From positions 124,001 through 188,000 of the forward strand of contig OY540814.1 of the NCBI GenBank assembly GCA_961205875.1: a DNA stretch of 64,000 nt, read 5' to 3'. The stretch is from Sialis fuliginosa (lineage: Eukaryota; Arthropoda; Insecta; Megaloptera; Sialidae). Below the pieces are notes generated by a model that was not told the DNA's origin, did no database searches, and saw only the letters and a program-made list of their open reading frames with translations. Shown here piece after piece: positions 12,149 to 23,682 of the stretch (its first letter is position 1; the number at the start of each line of letters is the position of its first letter). The position numbers and the translations under genes are program-made.

Positions 12149-12970
12149 TATCGGTATGGAGAACCATACATGACTTCCATGTTCTTTCTATCTTTTTAAA
12201 TAATTTTTAAATATACATTTTTTAATTTTAAATATTTTATTTATATAACCTACTACTATGAATATACATATCGTAATACATTAAAAAAAACATATAAACT
12301 TACAACGGTTGCAGCTCTTTTTGCCATTTGTATATAAATATTAGTTTTCTAATGTCAGAAATATAATTCACATTCGTAGAAAAACTAATTTGACAATTTG
12401 AATTTAGTTGCATTTGTTTCCAAGGAAACATGAATTAATGACATATTAGTATTTAAAATTCAAATTTTAAGTGTGTTTTTCACCCCTTTAATGGCTATTT
12501 AGGCACGTACAAATAATAAATGTCCCTTAGATTCAATTGAACTGCAAATGTACCAAATCTTATCAAAATTAGTGAGATAATACTCGCAATGTTCACTTTT
12601 TAGACGAAAAAAGTTACAAAATTGCGAATATTTCCAAAACCCCTAATCCGATTAGCACCAAAATCAATAGGTCTGGAGTACAGACACACAGACACACGCT
12701 ATGTAGAAATCTGAAGTATTCACCGAGACAAACATTTTCCCCAAAAATAATTCAGATCTGTGCATTTTACAGTAGTTATCGTGAACGAAAGAAAATTCTA
12801 CATCCTGACAGACAGACACACAGACACACGGACACACAGACACACGCACAGCCGCCATGCGGAAATTTTTCTTTACGTTTTGAAGTTAGTACAATCAGAA
12901 TTTGTCATTTTCTCGGACACGACTTTTCGATGGTATTACAATACTTCCATTTCCTTCGGAACATGGAAGT
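12148..12970 (+). mobile_element. Family M MITE, copy 2
   Basis: Full-length forward copy, TATCGGTATGGAG through GAACATGGAAGT, with an (ACAG/ACAC)n run near 12800-12850. It sits precisely between two 163-bp direct repeats inside the Tigger-like element. A 70-codon plus-strand frame at 12760-12972 recurs in copies 3 and 4 but spans the microsatellite and has no known domain. Confidence 0.85.
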
Positions 12971-13132
12971 AAAAAACAACAAAATGTGCATTATTCAGTA
13001 ATTTATTTAAGTAAAACAAAAGTCAGACATCTTGGAAAACTCAAAATTGTTCTTAGTTCATAAAACAACAAACACGAAAGTAATATAAGTAGATATTTAA
13101 TTTATTTTACATTAGGAACAAAAAATTAAAAA
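12971..13132 (+). repeat. 163-bp direct repeat, right copy
   Basis: Second copy of 11986-12148, starting directly after the last base of the MITE and continuing into Tigger-like sequence. Confidence 0.85.
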
Positions 13133-13369
13133 AGACTCTTAAAAATGAATTATAAGTTTAATCACTTTCTTGAACTATCAATCGTTTCTTTCTGATAGGT
13201 ATGATGACGTCACTCTCATCACTTGAGCTTTCTTGGTGCAATTCTTTGTATAGGCGTATATGGAGCGGAATAAACATTTTTACTAGTTTTTTGAAAAATG
13301 TCAATTTATAAATCGTGTAAAAGCAAAATCGTGTAAAACAAATGCCGTGTAAATCGGGGGATAGATGTA

Positions 13370-13994
13370 TATATATATACATTTATATCTAATAATAACA
13401 TTTCAAGTTAACGCAAAAATTACACAATTTAAGCACTGAAATCAAATGAAAAAGAAGCTTGCCGATCTCCAAAAAAAATTAAAAAATTATATCAATTTTG
13501 AGAGCATATTTTTGTTAAAAAAGCCTGTAACAAAGAAGTTAACATAAAAATTTACAGCCAAAGAATATGTGATTTATTGTCACAGAAAAAAGTTATTATT
13601 AATTAAAACAAAGTTTAAATAAACTAGGAAATATTTTTGGTTGGAGAGTTTTATTAACTTAATTTAGAAAAAAACATGTTTATAATTGAATAGCTGACCT
13701 AAGGATTCGCATCGCTTGCATTGGCGACGTAGACAATGGTTCTGAATTCCACGTAGGGTTGTAAAAATGCAGCAGTAAAACATAACTCGTTTATAAACGA
13801 CACGCTCATAAAAAGTTATAATTAGTAATGGTTCATTTTTGCTCTCACCTAAATAAATTTTATGATTTTGAATTTTAAAAAGTTAAGTCATTTGAACAAA
13901 ATTTGTTAATTTATTTTTGACCAAGAAATCCTTGCTTTATATAAACGTGTTACTGAAAATAAATAAAATTGAAAACGCTTTAAATTAGATAATA
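13370..13994. other. AT-rich stretch, nothing recognised
   Basis: No element ends or gene seen. A short GC-richer patch lies at 13690-13760. Confidence 0.4.
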
Positions 13995-14777
13995 TCCTTA
14001 ATATATATGTATATATAAAGTTCAACGTCTGTCTGTCTGTCCGTTAGTGCGCTTATCACTCGAGAATCACTTATCCGATTTACGTGGTTTCTTTTTTAAT
14101 TCATAGGTACGTTTTCTGGCCAGGTTATAGGCTATATTTTGTTACGTTAGGTAACATAACAAAATAACGATAATAGTAAATCAAGTCGGAAAAAAGTTTG
14201 CCGCCAGCGCGCTAAACCGTTCAATATTGAACAAAATAATGTATTAAAGAATTGTGTAGAATCAAAAGATCTACAATAAAGTCGCCGACACCATATGTCT
14301 AACTTTTATATTTAAGCCACAATGACTGCTTTTATGGTACAACGAATATTTAAAATATTTGGGTTTTGTTTACGTGGACTTATGACCTGCAAAACATTAA
14401 TCCTTATCGAAATAAATTATTTCATCGTCATAAGTACTTAATGTAGATATAATTTGCACTTTACAGCATCCAATTTGATCTTTTGGTTTAGGAAATAACT
14501 TGAAATATACATACGGGAACATATTATTCGTGGCAATTCGTGCGAACTATGATGAAGTGTCGCGGTGCAGAGGGAAATATTCTGCGCTCAGCCGGAATCT
14601 GTTTATTTTGTTTTCAATTATTAAATTTTAAATTTAAACAGAATTTTCGTTAAGGTAATTGAGGTTTTGATTAGTTTTTATTACAATGATAACTAATCGT
14701 GTTTGTACTATATTTTTTTTAAATCCTGAATAATATTTCCGTAGTCCAAGCGGACGAAGCCGCGCGGGCCCAGCTAG
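13995..14777 (+). mobile_element. Helitron-1, copy b
   Basis: 5' TCCTTAATATATATGTATA after A. The 3' end GGGCCCAGCTAG is followed by T. The hairpin GCGGACGAAGCCGCGC lies just upstream of the end. The (GTCT)n run is at 14028-14044. It lacks the conserved frame seen in copies c, d and e because its GC-rich block differs. Non-autonomous. Confidence 0.85.
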
Positions 14778-15089
14778 TGCTATATAAAATTCAACAAACA
14801 AAAGATAAAGATATCTGAAGTGAAATAGTATTTTGTGACGTCACTAGCCATTGGCCGTTGATCAGAGTTTCGATGGGATAATAAAAAATGTAGTAAACCT
14901 TAAGAACAGTGTTATTCAAAGGTCACAGTACAATTTGATTGGGGACATTGGGATTGCGTTCTGTCATAACAACTAGAAGCAGTAAAAAATAACAGGTCCT
15001 CTGAGTGGATGAACCAGAGATCACAATACATATATAATAGATCAGTCACGTATTCTCACAAACAAAACTCACTTAACGTCCTATTTTGT

Positions 15090-15460
15090 TTGCGTATATA
15101 CATTCATAAAATCAGCATTATATCTTAAATTTCTTCAGTAACCCACTTAAAAGTTTACATTTTCTGAAAGAGAATATTACAGTTTCCATATTTACTTAAT
15201 TTAATATCGATTGGTTTTAATTTTCTATCATAAAAATATAAACAAAGTTCAATTTGTCATTTTAGACCGATTTTAACACCACGGCAACAAACTACAGCTC
15301 GCAATACGTAATAAATTAACGTTAAACCTTTTGAAATCGCTTCATCTATGTATTTGCAGAATAGAACCCTATTAAAACTCAGCCAAATCGGATAATTAGA
15401 AGTATGGAAATTTGCAGTTTATTTCAATATTTTTAAGTATTTTAACGTCAAAATTTTTCA
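15090..15460 (+). repeat. Family D repeat, copy 1
   Basis: Matches 18286-18575 and 33005-33350, with landmarks TTAAATTTCTTCAGTAACCC, ATATCGATTGGTTTTAAT and AGAATAGAACCCTATTAAA. Class unknown. It runs directly into a family C tail. Confidence 0.6.
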
Positions 15461-15465
15461 TTCAT

Positions 15466-15665
15466 GAGTTATGCGTGTGACAAGGATTCAGGGGACAGAC
15501 GGACAGACACGCGAACAGACAGACAGACACGGAACGAAAAGTGTTTGTTTTGACGTGAAACGGAAAGATTAATTTAAAATTTTGAAATCGTAGAACATTT
15601 ATTTTGTCTCATTCTAAAACGATCACAAAGCTTCTCGTATCTTCGATATTGCGAGGAAGCAATAA
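15466..15665 (+). mobile_element. Family C element, copy 2 (3' fragment)
   Basis: Only the segment from ATTCATGAGTTATGCGTGTG to ATTGCGAGGAAGCAA is present, including the (ACAG)n run. It is joined to family D sequence. Confidence 0.6.
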
Positions 15666-15784
15666 GCTACAACTACACACTAAAATAACCCATGAATCAA
15701 AGCACTCTATTTTAAATTCACCTGATTATACGTATCGATAAAATACATTAAACTATTTTTCTGTTTCAAAAAAATATAACTCTA

Positions 15785-17056
15785 ATGTCCGGTATTACGA
15801 GCTAGTAAAATCTAGTTAGAAAGCACTTTCAAATGGGGTATCTAACCTATCTGACAGTTCTCCTTTAATTTCATGAAATGTTTGACAATTTGCGCGCACG
15901 CGTTGTAGGTTATTAAAACAGTGGCGATATTATGAAAATTATTTTGTACGTCGCCAACTGTGTTACAATACATTGAAGAATCACTGCTCTAAATTTCATA
16001 ACTAATCCCAGAGGTTATTTTAAGAAAATTTTACAACTACATTTTTTCCTTTTTTTTGTAATTTTTCAACTGGATAATTTTTTTGTAATATATGTATTTA
16101 TGTTTCAATTGTAATGATCTTTTTATTGCTTGTCAACTGTATTTATCTATAATATCTTCTTTGTTGTATATACATATGTATATTCTAATTGCAATGACCT
16201 TTTTTTGTTTTCTGCTTGTACTTTTTTGTATTTTTGTATATTTTTGGAGTATATTACCGGGTGTTCCAGACCACCCGTCCACTATGTTTTACGCCCAAAC
16301 TATTGAAGATAGAGTTTTATGATAAAAAATTTACTATATATATCGACCCTAAAGAATTTCAGGAAAATGTTTTCAACCCCTTAAAACTCCTCCTTGGGGA
16401 GTAGTTTGAGGGGTACATGCCCGTTTCTCAGCAAAATCAAATGGAACGGTATATCCAAAATTATATAATTTTAAAGATCATAAAAAAGTAAGAACAGGGT
16501 GTCCACTGGTTTTTGGAAATAAAACTCCCTGACTTTTCCCTGACCACAGATTCAAAATTCCCTGACTCGGGGGGCCCCAGAGCAAGAATGTGCAGAAATA
16601 CTATTTGAAGACTTTTTTTTTTAGTCAATTTGAAAATTTTACACTTGTTACTTACTTTCAATTCAATGACCTTTTTCTTTTTTTCCCTGACTTTCTAAAA
16701 AAAAATTAATAAATTCCCTGACTTTTCAGAATTTTAAATAAATTCCCTGACTTTCCCTGACCACTTTAGGCTTCCCTGACTTTCCAGAAAGTGGACACCG
16801 TGAAGAAACTTTTGTAAAAAAAATTTTTTCATACATTCAATTGTTTAGAAAATATGGCGTCTTGATCCTAAATTTTAGGGTTTTACTAAAATTGCTCTAG
16901 TTTCGTTAAATACTAATGAAATTTTATTTTTAAAATTTGTTCTGAAAGCAGAAATAACGAACTTTCTAATGATGTATGATTATTTGAGATTTGGATAATT
17001 TAAGGTGTCATACGCGACATATCAAAAATTCAAAACTCCTTTATAATACCGGACAT
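15785..17056 (+). mobile_element. Family F MITE, copy 2 (enlarged)
   Basis: Left end ATGTCCGGTATTACGAG, right end CTTTATAATACCGGACAT. The first 230 bases match copy 1, including GCGCGCACGCGTTG. The interior is longer (about 950 bp not in copy 1) and carries the CAGGGTGTC element at 16495-16802. A GGGTGTTCCAGACCACC block at 16260 is like the start of another small element. Confidence 0.65.
16495..16802 (+). mobile_element. CAGGGTGTC MITE, copy 2
   Basis: Ends CAGGGTGTCCACTGG and GTGGACACCGTG. The 5-bp flanks AAGAA are at 16490-16494 and 16803-16807. Near identical in plan to 3155-3449, with CCCTGACTTTCC repeated. Inserted in family F copy 2. Confidence 0.78.
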
Positions 17057-17689
17057 AACAATACGTATTAGTTAGTCGACATAAACATGAAAGTTAAAAA
17101 CAGAATTGCAGTACGTATTAGGTGATGCGGTAGCGGTAGTGTAGTGGTGCAAACAAACAGTGCAGACAAACTACAATAGCCGCCCAAATAAAACAAACAA
17201 ACGAAACAAACGAAACAAACAAAACACGCTCTCTCCAACTAAACTAAACTATATACATATATCTGTATACACAAACAACGGCCGTGAGGACATTGCATTG
17301 CAATGACGCTACCCGCATAGGTCTCTCTCTTCTTCCTACGGTCACTATTTGTGAGATTTCAATAATTTCATAATAAGAATTCCATCGGGATCGAGAGAAT
17401 TCACTGACTGCAGAAACCGACCGACGTCTTGTCTCATTTAATTATTTCCCGAACGATCCGAGCTTTCAAATTGAAATTGATTGTACAATTGTGGGATGTA
17501 CAAGTTTGATAGATTGTTTGTTCTAGGTGTTGTCTTTTTGTCAGTTTCAACTCATAGATACACTCTGGGATATCGTGAATTTGTTATTTTGTCTCTAGAG
17601 AAGTATTATCTTGTTTACATTTGACGTTTGTCTAATTGGATCATTTATTGTATCATAGTTTGTGTTGTGAAATAACGTATTGCTCAAAT
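17057..17689. other. Low-repeat, GC-richer stretch
   Basis: Contains GATGCGGTAGCGGTAGTG, repeated AAACAAACGAAAC units near 17180-17225 and GGTCTCTCTCTTCTTCC. No other copy in the window. Possible host DNA (promoter or untranslated region), but there is no decisive signal. Confidence 0.35.
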
Positions 17690-18575
17690 TATTGCACACC
17701 CAAAGCATGCTTTGCAGTGTGGTATTATTCTCGTCCTATTATTTTGCTTCCTCGCAATATTGCAGATTCAAATTGAAACGAAAAAATTTCTGCGATTTCA
17801 AAATTTTAAATTTATCTTTCCGTTTCACGCCAAGACAAACACTTTTCGTTCCGTGTCTGTCTGTTGGTGTGTCCGTCTGTCCCCTGAATCCTTGTCACAT
17901 GTATAACTCATGAACCACTGAATCGATATTATTGAAACTTGGTCGAATGATTGGGTCTGGCTTGAGGACGGTCCCATTACAAAATCATCAAAATCGTGTG
18001 TAAGGGGGAGGGGTGACATCCCAAAATATTTATTTTTTCAAGATATTTCAAAAGAGATACATGTTACGTGAAAATTTTATATATGAAATATTCAGGTGCG
18101 TTTTAAGAAAATTTTCGAACTAATATTTTTTAGTAAAATTGTATAAAAATTAAATGGTTAACCAATTCCAGGCAATTTATATAAACACTATCGGTTTTTA
18201 TTTAAATTGTTGAATAATTAACTACCTTTGGTGAATTTAGCACGAGGAAGCTCTGTGCATTTACTTGGCAGATATTTTTTCGTATGAAATTTGACAAAAT
18301 GAGCATTATATATTAAATTTCTTCAGCAATCACCTTAAAAGTTTACATTTTCTGAAAGAGAACATTACAATTCTCCATATTCACTTTATTTAATATCGAT
18401 TGGTTTTAATTTTCTGTCATAAAAATATAAACAAAGTTCAATTTGTCGTTTACAATACGTAATAAATTAACATTAAACCTTTTGAATTCACTTAATCTAT
18501 TTGCAGAATAGAACCCTATTAAAACTTAGCCAAATCGAATAACTAGAAGTAAGGAAATTTGCATTTTATGTAATG
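17690..18575 (+). repeat. Family D repeat, copy 2, split by family C
   Basis: The left part, TTGCACACCCAAAGCATGC, matches 32940-32995 and the right part matches 33005-33240. They are separated by a whole reverse family C element. T-rich bases at the junctions suggest insertion into the TATTTTTT run that is intact in copy 3. Confidence 0.65.
17744..18285 (-). mobile_element. Family C element, copy 3
   Basis: Reverse copy from GCTTCCTCGCAATATTG to TTACTTGGCAGAT with an internal deletion near 18090. Because it interrupts family D, it fixes the family ends: GCTTCCTCGC on one side and CTTGGCAGAT on the other. These are not inverted repeats of each other. Confidence 0.75.
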
Positions 18576-18837
18576 AAAAAATTTGATTATTACAAAAAAG
18601 TTTGGATACAAAAATATAAATTCCACGCGGATTGGTAAAAAAATAATCGTTAATGTATCAAAACTTACCGCAAGATTGATCAGATAGGAAATAAAAAGTA
18701 GACTCACCTGAAACAAAAAAAACCATTTAATTACATAAATCAATAATCTTGTATACAAAAACTGTCATTTGTAAGTTACTTAAACTAAATAGGTACTCGT
18801 ATATTCAATATACACCTTAACCACGATAAAATAATGT

Positions 18838-18884
18838 CACTCGACACGTGTTTCAACTTCACAAGAAGTCCTCATCAGGACTAT
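18838..18884 (-). ncRNA. Hammerhead-like ribozyme motif, copy 1
   Basis: On the minus strand it reads CTGATGAG, then GACTTC-TTGT-GAAGTT, then GAAA-CACGTGTC. It has the conserved CUGAUGA and GAAA boxes around a 6-bp helix II with one G-U pair. Helix III would be the palindrome ACACGTGT, too short to close on itself. An extra G lies between CUGAUGA and helix II. Helix I is weak (2 bp). Sequence similarity to 40405-40449 extends through the tail AGTGACATT...GTGGTTAAGGTG. Likely a Penelope-like element remnant. Confidence 0.55.
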
Positions 18885-18886
18885 CA

Positions 18887-19331
18887 GGCTGTATATATTA
18901 AGTATATATTATATTAAGTCATAACAAGTTTTACTCTAATGATACCTACTAACATTTCCTATAAATATAAAAATATATTTTATAGGTAGTATCGTAAGAT
19001 ATTTCAAAATATATTCGTATTTTTATTACTTTTTTTGGAAAAAAAAATTAAGTCCGGCACTGACTGCACTCATTTTTGTAGATTAAGTTTTTTACGTCAA
19101 TATAAATGTTGTGACGTTTCTCGTTTACAAATATCGGTTTTTGCAGCAATGAGAATGATGGACGTATAATTTATTATAAGAACTACTTTTATAACATTTA
19201 CTTTTCAAGTTTTTTTCCCATTGAATGAATTTACGGTTAAAAACAACCAACATTTAATCTGTCACTCGTATCTTTTTTTCCTCTATAAAATAAATTTTTA
19301 CTTTTAACTCTACGATTTTTTTCGCTGAGGT
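18887..19331. other. AT-rich stretch, nothing recognised
   Basis: No element ends except a solitary AAGTCCGGCACTG at 19050, which matches the hAT-B right end. Confidence 0.4.
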
Positions 19332-19895
19332 AAAGTACTGACACCAGTTATGGCCGCTATAAGAGCAAGGTTTACAGTTTTTATGATTGACGGGCTTCTT
19401 TTTTGTAATTCTTATGAACTCATGTTACTAATAAAACAAGTAACTTTTTATTTAATCAATTTAATTACCAAAGTCCACAAATATAGTTTGTTTTTTTAAA
19501 TTATAGCCTTTTATTTTGTTTATGTTTTTTCTCCAGTAATGGATAAAGTAAAACCAGTAATAAGCACGCATTGATGGACACTTGCTAATGATTACAAAAT
19601 GATAAGTACTACGACATAAAAGATATAAAAGAAAGAATCGCCAAATTTGAAACAATGTAAAGCAGTTGCTATGATAATAAAATTAATTAATAAATAAATT
19701 ATACTAATAATTAGTTGAAATGTCCACCATTTTGACACCTATTGACCGATTGTCATCAAATCACGCTGTAAGACAGTTAAATGTATATAGACTAATATTC
19801 AAAAATGGTAGTAATCAAATATCAACAAATATTTCTAATTCAGTACATTTAATTTAAAAATAGCCATTACTGGGGTCATATCCAAGACTGGGCAG
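19332..19895 (-). mobile_element. Family E MITE, copy 2
   Basis: Reverse copy from AAAGTACTGACACCAG to CATATCCAAGACTGGGC. The order of landmarks is the inverse of 55935-56470. It also holds the short pyrimidine-rich TTCTTTCTTTTATATC equivalent. Confidence 0.72.
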
Positions 19896-20400
19896 TAATT
19901 TATGAAAAATAACATTTTTTTTAACTTTCCAAATACAAAATTGCCTCTTCGTTCGAAGCTGTAGAACAACAACTCCATATTTGCATTATATCACTTAATA
20001 AAACCATAATAATTAATTTTGGAAAACATGTTGCATCAAATTACCGCCATAAATGACAATCGAGTAACGCAATCGTAGCAATTTTTCCCTCGTCATGTAA
20101 TATATCCCTCATGTATGTAGTTGATAGCTTTTAAACTGGCGGGCTTCCGTTCATAGTCTGCGTGCTTTATGGTCTGAAACAAATGGAATTCTGCAGATAT
20201 CTATAGATACTGTACATGTAACATACATACATATGACGCAAGGTTGCCAATGTACTCTTATCAAATATCCGTTCTCTGTCTCGACATATTACATTAACAT
20301 CTATAAGACGCGAAGCCGTCTTTTAATGTTTCGTTGTTTTATTTGGTACCTACACTGGTTTTATAAATCTTCAATATGATGTTACTCTCTAAAAATGTAT
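19896..20400. other. Mostly unique AT-rich stretch
   Basis: No element ends seen. TATGTATGT-type runs at 20100-20235. Confidence 0.4.
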
Positions 20401-20656
20401 TACAGCCGGGACTCGTTTATTGTAAGTCTCGTTTATCCTAAATACCGAGTTTCGTTTATTGTAAATTTTTTCTCCTCCTTCACCTCCCACCATTCTCGAG
20501 TCATGGCGTAAACGAACATATTTTTGAAATTTTTGTAGAATTAATTAGAGACACTTATCACCGTCGTCACTCGTCACCTTGCTCATATTCCAAATTAAAA
20601 GTAAAGTAAAAATATTTCACTATCACGATTAACTATTAACGATAAATATTAAATAC

Positions 20657-21560
20657 CATAGTCTCTATAGCTCCTTGACCAATCAGCGTTGGCGCGGGAT
20701 TTCAAGTCACCACGAAGATGTATTCAAATGTTATAAATGTATACTTAATAGAACATTTCGAGTTTATGTAAATGAACATATTTTAAATTAAAAGTATTTA
20801 TTTTTTAGAGGTTTGGTCATTGGTTTATTTAAAAAAATATAAACATATTTCTTATTTTGCAATGTCGAATTTGTATGTATGTACTTCTTTGATTGGATGT
20901 GTTGTTAAAATATCAAAAAATGCGAAAACAAGAATAAATGAAGGATTTTTTGTAATTGATGTTCTATTAAGTTAAAAGTATTTATTTTTAAGAGGTTTGG
21001 TCATTGGTTTATTTAAAAAAATATAAACATATTTCTTTAAAATATTATATTTCAGACGTTTCGACCATTGGTAGTCTTCATCAAAGAAATATGTTTATAT
21101 TTTTTTAAATAAACCAATGACCAAACCTCTAAAAAATAAATACTTTTAACTTAATAGAACATCAATTACAAAAAATCCTTCATTTATTCTTGTTTTCGTA
21201 TTTTTTGATATTTTAACAACACATCCAATCAAAGAAATACATACATACAAATTCGACATGCAAAATCATAGAGAGCTGTCAAAAACCACAGAACGTATTG
21301 CCAACTTAAGAATAGTAAAAATGATACTTCCCGAATAGACAAAATTGTCTGTGATAGCTTTTTCATGATTTTGAAATGTCGAATTTGTACTTCTTTGATT
21401 GTATATGTTGTTAAAATATCAAAAAATACCAAAACAAGAATAAATAAAGGATTTCTTGTAATTGATATTCTATTATACATTTATAACATTTGAATACGTC
21501 TTCGTGGTGACGTCAATTCCCGCGCTAACGCTGATTGGTCAAGGGTCTATACATAACTTG
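20657..21560. mobile_element. MULE-like foldback, copy 2
   Basis: The arms match 5585-6100: CCTTGACCAATCAGCG ... CGCTGATTGGTCAAGG, and TTTTAACAACACATCCAATC with its inverse. The outermost bases are eroded, so ends are approximate and no 9-bp duplication is assigned. It contains an extra palindromic insert at 20974-21149. Confidence 0.65.
20974..21149 (-). ncRNA. Hammerhead-like motif inside a palindrome
   Basis: Two inverted copies of GAGGTTTGGTCATTGG...ATATTTC flank a centre. On the minus strand the centre reads TTGATGA, A, GAC...GTC, GAAA-CGTC, then TGAAATAT. ATATTTC ahead of the core can pair with GAAATAT after it (7 bp helix I). Helix III would be the palindrome ACGT. The first core base is U instead of C. 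It resembles Penelope-type terminal hammerheads. The core is degenerate, so activity is doubtful. Confidence 0.4.
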
Positions 21561-21718
21561 GTGGGAGCCCCTCTCGACTTAGAATAAACGCGAATTTCTC
21601 GTGTCAAACGATTCAGAAGGTTTAAAATAAATGAGACCCGACTGTAGTTAGAAATCACTCATTTAAGTAGTGAATATTCACTAATAGTGACTGTTCACTA
21701 TAGAATTTAAGGTTTTTA

Positions 21719-22212
21719 TTAACTTCCTAACTGGAAGTTATTGTAATCGGTCCGAAAATCAAAATCAAAAATTTCAACATTATTGTATGTTTCAAGATCA
21801 CTATAGTATATTTACACTATTTTCAGAAAGATGTCTGTGTGTGTGTGTGTACGTACGTACGTATGTATGAAACATTTTCTTTGAAAATTCGTTATTTCGG
21901 AAATAATCCGCTGGAAAGTCTTTAAAAAAACATCCGATATAGAGGGTGGGGCTATAGTGTGTGGAAGTTCGATAGCTCATAAACCATAACAGATAAAAAA
22001 TCTTTTTAATGCAGTTGTAAACTGTGGGTAAAATGCGCATACGTAATTTTTTTAAATGGAATGCCCTGAATATTTTTGCATATTTAACACTTCTCTTGAG
22101 ATATTTATTCATATCTAAAATATTAGCCCCATCTGATGTCCGGTTTAGACGTAATAATATTTTTTTCAAAATAATTGACTTTTACATTACTCCACTTAAA
22201 AATTAACCACTT
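21719..22212. repeat. Family J repeat, copy 1, with GT microsatellite
   Basis: Starts near AACTTCCTAACTGGAAG. A (GT)n-(ACGT)n run lies at 21836-21868. The block ATTCGTTATTTCGGAAAT ... CCGCTGGAAAGTC recurs inverted at 38085-38140. The 122-codon minus-strand frame here is the longest but one in the window, yet it runs through the microsatellite and matches no family I know. Confidence 0.5.
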
Positions 22213-22990
22213 CCGCGGCCGCAGCTTTGAAGACGAAATTAAATATGGACCTTATTGTAGGAGGTTGGAGGGTGTTTTTGTTTAATTATCTTAGAGCCAC
22301 CATGTACAGGGTTTCAAAATTAATTTTTTAATTTTGAGAATTTCAAAGTTATTTTTCTCAACTATTTAAAATGGAACACCCTATATATTTTTAACGATGT
22401 TATGTAGAATTACATAACGAACATTTTTTGTTTGTATGTACTTATGGTTATTTGTAACCATTTTTGATTTATTGAGGAAAAATCAATAAGAAACTACAAG
22501 TTAATATAGAATGGTCTATTTTCCGTTACCCCAGTAGCGCATATAACGTGTTAAAGTGTATATTATATGAGGTATAACGAGATATTAGTCGAGTGTAACC
22601 TGACGGAACAAAGTGTACGTACCTCAGCTAGCTAGCTACCTCACAGCATGCTCGAATGATATTTTTCATTCTGTTATTGCTCGTATTCCAAGACATTAAT
22701 TTGATGACGGAATAACTTGATAATAAGAATATGAATTGCATATTCATAAAATCATATCGTACCGTACAGCACATTTCATATTTATGTGTATTTGATGATG
22801 TACCTACTATTGCCGTAAGATTGAATACAGTTATTGCCGTTTTACAACACTACATAAAGCCACGTTACTAATATTATGTTTTTATTAAACCTATTTAAAA
22901 TATGTGTTCAATTTATAATGTAATAATGTATAGATGATTATATTTATTAAGTTGGTTATTAATATGAACAATAATCTCTATGTATATTAG
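22213..22990. other. Stretch with small repeat remnants
   Basis: ACAGGGTTTCAAAA at 22308 and GGAACACCCTATA at 22372 may be the ends of a tiny element. The rest, including CAGCTAGCTAGCTACC at 22625, shows nothing I can name. Confidence 0.35.
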
Positions 22991-22996
22991 GGTGTG

Positions 22997-23682
22997 TCAA
23001 AAAACATCTGCCAAGTAAATACACAGTGCTTCCTCGTACTAAATTCACCAAAGGTAGTTAATTATTCAACAATTTAAATAAAAACCGATAGTGTTTAGAT
23101 AAATTGCCTGGCATTGGTTAAACATTTAATGTTTATATAATTTTAATAAAAAATATTAGTTAGAAATTTTTCTTAAGACGCACTTGAGTATTTTTTCGTA
23201 TATTTTTGATTTTTTGACAATTTCAATCTAAATCTAAATTTATGCAAACGTCAAATTGATATTTAATATGTCCAAGTAAATATCAATTTAGAAAAACAAA
23301 ATACGAATTTTTAAAATATATTATAGGAAATTTAATGCTTTACAAAAAATATTCTATACAATTTTCACGTAACATGTGTTCTTGAGATTGAAAAAATAAA
23401 TATTTTGGGATGTCACCCCTCCCCCTTATACACGATTTTGATGATTTTGAAATGGGACCGTCCTCAAGCCAGACCAAGTTACAATAATATCGGTTTAGTG
23501 GTTCATGAGTTATGCGTGTGACAAGGATTCAGGGGACAGACGGACACACGGACGGACAGACAGACAGACACGGAACGAAAAGTGTTTGTCTTGACGTGAA
23601 ACGGAAAGATAAATTTAAAATTTTGTCTCATTCTAAAACGATCACCAAGCTTCTCGTATCTTCGATATTGCGAGGAAGCAAT
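22997..23682 (+). mobile_element. Family C element, copy 4
   Basis: Forward copy from CATCTGCCAAGTAAATAC to TATTGCGAGGAAGCAA. Contains CGATTTTGATGATTTTG, GGGACCGTCCTCAAGCC and a (GACA)n run at 23534-23572. Preceded by an A run, as at 43642 and 51166. Non-coding apart from a short frame shared by family members. Confidence 0.78.

Larger units (their letters stand above)
11892..13367. mobile_element. Tigger/pogo-like element with nested MITE
   Basis: The ends CACCTATCCCCCGATTTAC and GTAAATCGGGGGATAGATG are inverted repeats flanked by TA (11890-11891, 13368-13369). Subterminal copies of CGTGTAAA occur on both sides, a Tigger-like habit. Without the family M insertion and one of the two 163-bp repeats it would be about 490 bp. 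A 74-codon minus-strand frame (13382-13158) ends in an acidic-then-basic tail (SSSDESDVIIPIRKKR), which could be a transposase C-terminus but is not recognised with confidence. Confidence 0.72.
20403..21644. mobile_element. pogo-like element carrying a nested foldback
   Basis: The ends CAGCCGGGACTCGTTTATT and AATAAATGAGACCCGACTG are imperfect inverted repeats with TA on both outer sides (20401-20402, 21645-21646). Subterminal CTCGTTTAT motifs repeat. Without the nested foldback it is about 340 bp. Non-autonomous. Confidence 0.7.

Noticed and set aside
16092..16404. Overlapping 62-76 codon frames rich in F, L and Y
   Set aside because: Composition is what T-rich DNA gives in any frame. No membrane-protein family recognised.
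21801..22169. 122-codon minus-strand frame
   Set aside because: It begins in a (GT)n/(ACGT)n microsatellite and matches a non-coding repeat (family J). Unlikely to be a gene.
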